From: Actinomycetota bacterium
GTDB taxonomy: Bacteria; Actinomycetota; Acidimicrobiia; Acidimicrobiales; Microtrichaceae
DNA: 9,987 nucleotides
Direction of reading: 5' to 3'
Assembly (NCBI GenBank): GCA_005777415.1
Contig: SXMI01000061.1
Span: 1 to 9,987, forward strand
Below the pieces are notes generated by a model. It made no database searches. It saw only the letters and a program-made list of their open reading frames with translations, and was not told where the DNA came from. The first letter of the stretch is position 1. Each line of letters begins with the position of its first letter. Shown here piece after piece: positions 5,494-9,987 of the stretch. The translations under genes were made by a program, and so were the position numbers.

Positions 5494-6423
5494 GTGGACG
5501 GCGCCGCGTTGCGCATCGCCACCCGGTCGTCACCCCTGGCGCTCGTCCAGGCCGGTCTGGTCGCCGACGAGCTCCGGGCCCGTCACCCCGGACTGATCGT
5601 CGACCTGGTGAGCGTCGTGACCGAGGGTGACCGGCGACTCGAGGTGCCGTTGGCCGAGCTCGGCGGCAAGGGGGTGTTCGCCACCGAGGTGCAGGCGGCC
5701 GTGCTCGACGGGCGGGCCGAGGTGGCGGTCCACTCGGCGAAGGACCTCCCGGCCCGGACACCCGACGGTCTGCGGATCGCGGCGGTGCCCCGGCGGGCCG
5801 ATCCCCGTGACGCGCTGGTGGGGGGTCGGCTCCACGAGCTGCCGACCGGGGCGACGGTGGCGACCGGCTCGGGCCGGCGACGCGCCCAGCTCGCCCACCT
5901 CCGTGGCGACCTCCGGTTCGTCGACCTGCGGGGGAACATGGCCCGTCGGCTCGGACAGGTCGGAGTGGACGGCATCGACGCGGTGGTCGTGGCCGTGGCG
6001 GCACTCGACCGCCTCGGCTGGTCGGACCGGGTGGCCCCGGGGTCGGCCTCGGAGGTGTTCCCGGCGGACCAGGTCGTCCCGCAGGTGGCCCAGGGAGCGC
6101 TCGCGATCGAGTGCCGTGTCGATGACGACCGGTCCGCTGCGCTCGTCGAGTCGATCCAGGACCCCGGGTCGCGCCGTTGCGTCGATGCCGAGCGGGCGTT
6201 CCTGCGCACCCTCGGCGGTGACTGCGACCTCCCTGCAGGTGCCCACGCCGTCGTCGACGCAGGTGGCGAGCTCCATCTGCGGGCGGTGCTGGCCCCGGCC
6301 TCCTGGCCAGAGCACCCGGCCCCCCTCGCCCACGTCGACCGGCGCGGCGTCGATCCGGAGGTCGTCGGCACCTCGGCCGCCCACGATGTCCTCGCGGTCG
6401 TCGAGCGACTGGGGACGCCGTGA
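5494..6423 (+). CDS. hemC: Hydroxymethylbilane synthase (porphobilinogen deaminase)
   Basis: HemC polymerises four porphobilinogens into hydroxymethylbilane on a covalently bound dipyrromethane cofactor. The 309-residue product begins with GTG 6 bases after hemA. It carries RIATRSSPLALVQ (7-19) with Arg11, ELGGKGVFATEV (55-66), the catalytic Asp84 in VHSAKDLPA (same number as in E. coli), the substrate-binding arginines Arg128 and Arg129 in TGSGRRRAQL, DLRGNMARRL (144-153), and the cofactor-attachment Cys244 in LGGDCDLPAGAHA. Some positions differ from the common consensus: GTSSLRR is ATGSGRR, and the Thr of RGNVxTRL is Arg151. The catalytic residues are intact, so I expect an active enzyme. 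The matching Asp84 and Arg11 numbers support the chosen start. The stop overlaps the start of the next gene by 4 bases (GTGA). Confidence 0.95.
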   Translation: MDGAALRIATRSSPLALVQAGLVADELRARHPGLIVDLVSVVTEGDRRLEVPLAELGGKGVFATEVQAAVLDGRAEVAVHSAKDLPARTPDGLRIAAVPRRADPRDALVGGRLHELPTGATVATGSGRRRAQLAHLRGDLRFVDLRGNMARRLGQVGVDGIDAVVVAVAALDRLGWSDRVAPGSASEVFPADQVVPQVAQGALAIECRVDDDRSAALVESIQDPGSRRCVDAERAFLRTLGGDCDLPAGAHAVVDAGGELHLRAVLAPASWPEHPAPLAHVDRRGVDPEVVGTSAAHDVLAVVERLGTP

Positions 6424-7889
6424 CCGTCTACCTGGTCGGTGCCGGGCCGGGGGACCCGGGTCTGCTCACGCGTCGCGGCGCCGAGGTGCTCGCCGGCGCG
6501 CAGGTCGTCGTGCACGATCGCCTTGCGGCGCCCGAGTTGTTGGACCTGGCTCCGGCCGGAGCCGAACTGGTCGACGTCGGCAAGTCGCCGCGGCACCCGA
6601 CCATGTCCCAGGACCAGATCAACGAACTGCTCGTCGAGCGGGGTCGGGAGGGCCTGGAGGTGGTCCGGCTCAAGGGCGGCGACCCCTACGTGTTCGCCCG
6701 CGGGGCCGAGGAGGCCGCGGCCCTGCAGGCCGCGGGTGTCGCGTTCGAGGTGGTGCCGGGCGTGTCGTCGGCGTTCGCGGTGCCCGCTGCGGCCGGCATC
6801 CCCGTGACCCTCCGCAACGTCTCGACGAGCGTCACGGTGGTCACCGGCCACGAGGACCCGTCCAAGCCCGAGCCGCAGGTGGACTGGGAGGCGATCGCCC
6901 GTGTCGGTGGGACCATCGTCATCCTCATGGGGGTGACGCACCTGCGTCAGATCGTCGACCGCCTGCTCGCCGGCGGACTGGACCCGTCGACACCGGCCGC
7001 CGCCGTGACCTGGGGGACCCGCGCCGAGCAGCGGACCGTCCGGTCATCGCTGGGCGCGATCGCCGACGAGGGTGTGGAGGCCCCGGCGAGCATCGTCGTC
7101 GGCTCGGTGGCGGCCGAGGACCTCGGTTCCCTCGGGCTCCGCCCGCTCGACGGGCGCCGGGTCGTCGTCACGCGCTCCCGGGCGCAGGCCTCGGAGCTGA
7201 CACGACGGCTCGTGGAGCGGGGCGCCTCGGTCGTCGAGGTCCCGGTCATCGAGATCGTCGAGCCGACCGACGGCGGCGCCGCGCTGGACGCCGCGTTGGC
7301 CGACACGGCGGCGACGGACTGGTGGGTGGTGACCTCGCCCAACGGGGCGGCCCGGGTGTGCGACCGGCTCCACGACGCCCGCGACCTGGCCGGGGTGCAG
7401 GTGGCCGCGATCGGACCGGGCACGTCGGCGGTGCTCGCCGACCACGGGATCCGGGCCGACCTGGTGCCGCCGGAGTTCGTCGCGGAGTCGCTGCTCGCAG
7501 CGTTTCCCGGGCCGCCGCCTGGGGGAGGCCGCGTCGTGATCGCCCGGGCCGAGGTTGCGCGTGACGTGCTCGACCGGGGGCTCCGTGACCGTGGGTGGGA
7601 GGTGCAGGTCGTCGCCGCCTACCGGACCGTCGGCGCGACCATCGAGTCGACCGTGCTCGACCGGGTCCGGTCCGCCGACGTGGTCACGTTCACGAGCTCC
7701 TCGACGGTGGAGCGCTTCGTCGAGGCCGTGGGGCCCGACGCCGTTCCGCCGACCGTGGCGTGCATCGGGCCCGTCACGGCCGGCACGGCCCGGGACCTGG
7801 GCCTGCGCGTCGGCGTGGAGGCACCCGTGCACACGATCGAGGGCCTGGTCGCCGCCCTCTGCGAGTGGTCGGACGGGGAGGGGTCGTGA
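6420..7889 (+). CDS. cobA-hemD: Fused uroporphyrinogen-III C-methyltransferase / uroporphyrinogen-III synthase (CobA-HemD)
   Basis: The 489-residue product joins two enzymes. Residues 1 to about 235 are a SUMT that uses SAM to methylate uroporphyrinogen III to precorrin-2: VGAGPGDPGLLTRRGAEVL (6-24), VVRLKGGDPYVFARGAEEA (81-99), VVPGVSSAFAVPAAAGIPVT (111-130) and ILMGVTHL (168-175). Residues from about 244 on are HemD, which closes hydroxymethylbilane with inversion of ring D: GRRVVVTRSRAQASELTRRL (245-264), WWVVTSPNGA, AAIGPGTSAVL, VVIARAEVARDVL, VVAAYRTV, VTFTSSSTVERFVEAVG and ACIGPVTAGTARDLGL. Such fusions are known from actinobacteria and Gram-positives; the usual pairing puts the branch-point enzyme next to the enzyme that makes its substrate. 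The GTG start overlaps the hemC stop (GTGA), and the stop overlaps the next gene's start in the same way. Both halves look complete. Known fusions are variously named cobA/hemD or hemX-like, so the symbol is descriptive. Confidence 0.93.
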   Translation: MTVYLVGAGPGDPGLLTRRGAEVLAGAQVVVHDRLAAPELLDLAPAGAELVDVGKSPRHPTMSQDQINELLVERGREGLEVVRLKGGDPYVFARGAEEAAALQAAGVAFEVVPGVSSAFAVPAAAGIPVTLRNVSTSVTVVTGHEDPSKPEPQVDWEAIARVGGTIVILMGVTHLRQIVDRLLAGGLDPSTPAAAVTWGTRAEQRTVRSSLGAIADEGVEAPASIVVGSVAAEDLGSLGLRPLDGRRVVVTRSRAQASELTRRLVERGASVVEVPVIEIVEPTDGGAALDAALADTAATDWWVVTSPNGAARVCDRLHDARDLAGVQVAAIGPGTSAVLADHGIRADLVPPEFVAESLLAAFPGPPPGGGRVVIARAEVARDVLDRGLRDRGWEVQVVAAYRTVGATIESTVLDRVRSADVVTFTSSSTVERFVEAVGPDAVPPTVACIGPVTAGTARDLGLRVGVEAPVHTIEGLVAALCEWSDGEGS

Positions 7890-8560
7890 GCGACGGGCCG
7901 TCGGCGGTGGTGTTCGACTTCGACGGGCTCGTCCTGGACACCGAGTACTGCGAGTACTCCACGGCTGCAGCGGTGTTCGCCGACCATGGCGAGGACCTGT
8001 CGCTCGATCTGTGGCGCACGTTCATCGGCACCACCGACCATCCGCACTGGGCCGACATCCTGGAGGATCGCCTGGGCCACGCCGTCGACCGCGCCGTGCT
8101 GGTCCCGCAGCGACACCTGGCGAACTGGGCCTGCGCCCGCAGCCTGGACCTGCTCCCCGGGGTCGGCGAGCTGATCGCGGCCCTCGGTGCCGCCGGCGTG
8201 CCGCTCGCCGTCGCGTCGTCGTCCCCGGCCGAGTGGGTCACCGGCCACCTGTCGGAGCGGGGCCTGCTCGACGCCTTCGTCGCGGTCTGTACGGGCGACG
8301 AGGTGCTGCACACCAAGCCCGACCCGGCCCTGTACCGGCTGGCCTGCGAGCGTCTGGGTGTGGACCCGGCGGGTGCCGTCGCCGTCGAGGACTCCGTGCA
8401 CGGGGTGACGGCGGCCGGGGCGGCCGGGATGCGCGCCGTGGCGGTTCCGAGCAGCCTGACCGCCGGCATGGACTTCTCGCACGCCGACCTGGTGGTCGCG
8501 TCCTGTCGCGAGCTCTCGCCCGCCGTCCTCGGTGCGGTCGTCGCCGCGGACCGGTCGTAG
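7886..8560 (+). CDS. HAD-superfamily hydrolase, beta-phosphoglucomutase-like subfamily
   Basis: The 224-residue product starts at GTG 7886, overlapping the previous stop by 4 bases. All HAD motifs are present: motif I VVFDFDGLVLDTE (8-20) with nucleophile Asp11 and acid/base Asp13, motif II VASSS (109-113), motif III Lys144 in HTKPDPALY, and motif IV AVEDSVHG (166-173) with Glu168/Asp169. A helical cap fits residues of about 16 to 88. This DGxxxDTE pattern and motif IV place it in the subfamily of small-molecule phosphatases and phosphoglucomutases, such as beta-phosphoglucomutase and phosphoglycolate phosphatase. The substrate cannot be read from the sequence. Its location inside the hem operon, between hemD and hemB, is suggestive of a housekeeping role near tetrapyrrole synthesis, but none of the known steps there needs a phosphatase. 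A longer frame is open upstream, but it overlaps cobA-hemD extensively and the HAD fold begins right after 7886. Confidence 0.9.
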   Translation: MSDGPSAVVFDFDGLVLDTEYCEYSTAAAVFADHGEDLSLDLWRTFIGTTDHPHWADILEDRLGHAVDRAVLVPQRHLANWACARSLDLLPGVGELIAALGAAGVPLAVASSSPAEWVTGHLSERGLLDAFVAVCTGDEVLHTKPDPALYRLACERLGVDPAGAVAVEDSVHGVTAAGAAGMRAVAVPSSLTAGMDFSHADLVVASCRELSPAVLGAVVAADRS

Positions 8561-8563
8561 GAT
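8558..8563 (+). promoter_or_regulatory. Candidate internal -10 element for hemB, overlapping the HAD stop codon
   Basis: TAGGAT matches TANNNT; its first three bases are the TAG stop of the HAD gene. Six bases separate it from the GTG of hemB at 8570, exactly the arrangement seen at rex (TACCGT, six bases, ATG). This would give a leaderless hemB-hemL transcript. No clear -35 is visible, and there is no Shine-Dalgarno sequence before the GTG. Confidence 0.4.
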
Positions 8564-8569
8564 CCGGCC

Positions 8570-9550
8570 GTGAGCTTCCCCGCCCGCCGGCCCCGCCGAC
8601 TGCGCCGGACACCGGCGTTGCGCCGGCTCGTGGCCGAGACCCGACTCGGGGTCGAGGACCTGGTCGCTCCGCTGTTCGTCCGGGAGGACGTCGACGCTCC
8701 GGTCCCGATCACCTCGCTCCCGGGGGTCGTCCAGCACAGTCGGTCGTCCCTGGTCGACGAGGTCGGCGAGCTGGTGGACCTGGGGGTGCCGGCGGTGATC
8801 CTCTTCGGGATCCCGGCGCAGAAGGACGCAACAGGAGCGGGCGCGTCCGACCCCGACGGTGTGGTCCAGGTGGCGCTGCGGGACCTACGCGACCGCTACG
8901 CGGACCGGATCGTGCTGATGGCCGACCTGTGCCTGGACGAGTACACCGACCACGGCCACTGCGGGCTGCTCACCGGGTCCGGTGAGGTCGACAACGACGC
9001 GACCCTGGAACGCTACGCCGAGGTCGCCGTCGCCCAGGCCGAGGCCGGCGTCGACGTGTGCGCCCCCTCCGGGATGATGGACGGCCAGGTCGCCGCCATC
9101 CGAGCCGCGCTCGACGGGGCCTCGGCGAGCCACGTGGCCGTCCTCGCCTATGCGGCGAAGTACGCCTCGGCGCTCTACGGGCCGTTCCGGGATGCGGTCG
9201 ACGTGGAGATCGCCGACGGCGGCGACCGTCGCGGCTACCAGCAGGACCCGTCCAACCTGCGTGAGTCGCTGCTCGAGCTCCGCCTCGACGAGGCGGAGGG
9301 CGCCGACATGCTCATGGTCAAGCCGGCGCTCACCTACCTGGACGTGCTCGCCCGGGCGCGCGACCTGACCGACCTCCCGTTGGCCGCCTACCACGTGTCG
9401 GGCGAGTACGCGATGGTCCACGCCGCCGCCGAGCGGGGCTGGATCGACGGTGATGCCGTCGCGCTCGAGCAGATCACGTCGGTGGTTCGCGCCGGGGCCG
9501 ACATGGTGCTCACCTACTTCGCCCGCTCACTCGCCGAGCGCCTGCAGTGA
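8570..9550 (+). CDS. hemB: Porphobilinogen synthase (5-aminolevulinate dehydratase)
   Basis: HemB condenses two 5-aminolevulinates into porphobilinogen. The 326-residue product is full length, opening with RRPRRLRRTPALRRLVAET and the LVAPLFVRE strand (31-39). The two Schiff-base lysines are Lys197 in LAYAAKYAS and Lys251 in MLMVKPALTYLD; the active-site lid region includes YGPFRDAV (203-210) and GYQQDPSNLRE (222-232). The metal-binding stretch reads DLCLDEYTDHGHCG (119-132): two of the three zinc cysteines are kept (Cys121, Cys131) and the middle one is Asp123. From memory this mixed form is usual in actinobacterial HemB, so I take it as a lineage trait rather than a defect. The GTG start lies 9 bases after the HAD stop, without a ribosome site, behind a possible -10. 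Its stop overlaps hemL by 4 bases. Confidence 0.95.
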   Translation: MSFPARRPRRLRRTPALRRLVAETRLGVEDLVAPLFVREDVDAPVPITSLPGVVQHSRSSLVDEVGELVDLGVPAVILFGIPAQKDATGAGASDPDGVVQVALRDLRDRYADRIVLMADLCLDEYTDHGHCGLLTGSGEVDNDATLERYAEVAVAQAEAGVDVCAPSGMMDGQVAAIRAALDGASASHVAVLAYAAKYASALYGPFRDAVDVEIADGGDRRGYQQDPSNLRESLLELRLDEAEGADMLMVKPALTYLDVLARARDLTDLPLAAYHVSGEYAMVHAAAERGWIDGDAVALEQITSVVRAGADMVLTYFARSLAERLQ

Positions 9551-9987
9551 CGACGAACGAGGACCTGTACGAGCGCGGCCTCCGGGTGATCCCCGGCGGG
9601 GTGAACTCGCCGGTCCGGGCGTTCCGTTCGGTCGGCGGCACACCGTACTTCGTCGCCCGGGCGGAGGGCGCGCACATCTGGGACGTCGAGGGGCGCCGGT
9701 TCGTCGACCTCGTCCAGAGCTACGGCGCCTCGATCCTGGGCCACGCCGCACCGCCCGTCGTCGCCGCCGTGCAGGACGCCGTGACACGCGGGTCGACCTA
9801 CGGGGCGCCGACCGAGGGCGAGGTGTGCCTCGCCGAGACCCTGTGCGATCGAGTCCCGGGGCTCGAGCAGGTCCGCCTGGTGAGCTCCGGCACCGAGGCG
9901 GCCATGTCGGCGGTGCGCCTCGCCCGTGGTGCCACCGGCCGGCGTGGCGTCGTGACGTTCGCCGGGAACTACCACGGTCCCTCCGAC
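9547..9987 (+). CDS. hemL: Glutamate-1-semialdehyde 2,1-aminomutase, N-terminal part
   Basis: HemL is a PLP enzyme that converts glutamate-1-semialdehyde, the product of HemA, to 5-aminolevulinate. The gene is cut by the window edge; 147 residues of an expected 430 or so are present. The GTG start overlaps the hemB stop (GTGA). The N-terminus carries the family signature VIPGGVNSPVRAF (14-26), followed by WDVEGRRFVDLVQSYGASIL (50-69), GHAAP, TYGAPTEGE (92-100), and VSSGTEAAMSAVRLAR (114-129), whose SSGTEA loop binds the PLP phosphate. The last residues read TFAGNYHGPSD; the usual form is FAGCYHGHxD, so the Cys and second His positions are changed while the YHG core that stacks on PLP is kept. 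The PLP lysine lies beyond the window. Together with hemA and hemB this completes synthesis of porphobilinogen from glutamyl-tRNA in a single cluster. Confidence 0.93.
   Translation, partial: MTTNEDLYERGLRVIPGGVNSPVRAFRSVGGTPYFVARAEGAHIWDVEGRRFVDLVQSYGASILGHAAPPVVAAVQDAVTRGSTYGAPTEGEVCLAETLCDRVPGLEQVRLVSSGTEAAMSAVRLARGATGRRGVVTFAGNYHGPSD

Noticed and set aside
5627..7564. A 645-codon plus-strand frame running across hemC and cobA-hemD
   Set aside because: It is an out-of-frame Arg/Gly/Pro/Ser-rich reading of two genes that carry clear family motifs in their own frames.
7595..7885. An N-terminal extension of the HAD hydrolase of 97 codons
   Set aside because: It lies wholly within cobA-hemD in another frame; the HAD fold starts directly after GTG 7886, which forms a GTGA overlap.
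1..9987. tRNA or rRNA genes, CRISPR arrays, insertion sequences or phage genes
   Set aside because: I saw no tRNA-like cloverleaf, regularly spaced repeats, transposase or integrase motifs; the sequence is almost completely filled by the listed metabolic genes, and the longest gap between genes is 73 bases.

Overview
The window is gene-dense, very GC-rich DNA in which every supported gene lies on the plus strand. The short tightly packed genes, the many GTG starts, the TANNNT -10 elements placed directly before start codons and the rex-hem gene order point to a high-GC actinobacterium. An Acidimicrobiia-like lineage is my best guess, but that is inference; no rRNA or other phylogenetic marker is present.

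Region 1 (1-1193): the 3' end of proC (proline synthesis), then a DUF62-family SAM hydrolase with an altered catalytic triad, then a 29-codon membrane miniprotein whose ATG overlaps the previous stop. A perfect 10-bp inverted repeat closes this unit. Region 2 (1212-2780): a single AMP-binding acyl-CoA ligase with its own -10 element and a weak terminator-like fold after it. Region 3 (2779-9987): a tetrapyrrole operon in the order rex, precorrin-2 dehydrogenase-like gene, hemA, hemC, cobA-hemD fusion, HAD hydrolase, hemB, hemL (cut by the window edge).

Together the third block covers glutamyl-tRNA to 5-aminolevulinate (HemA, HemL), porphobilinogen (HemB), hydroxymethylbilane (HemC), uroporphyrinogen III (HemD half), precorrin-2 (CobA half) and possibly sirohydrochlorin (dehydrogenase-like protein). 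It therefore feeds both the heme and the siroheme/cobalamin branches. Rex, an NADH/NAD+ sensor, heads the unit, a pattern known from Streptomyces. Junctions are tight: three 4-base GTGA overlaps and one 19-base overlap, so translational coupling is likely.

Most of the window is ordinary biosynthesis and I do not see a clear undescribed system. The points most worth a second look are the His-to-Asp change in the SAM hydrolase, the coupled membrane miniprotein, the degenerate active site of the precorrin-2 dehydrogenase homologue, the HAD phosphatase embedded in the hem operon, and the apparent leaderless promoters, including one whose -10 is built from the HAD stop codon.
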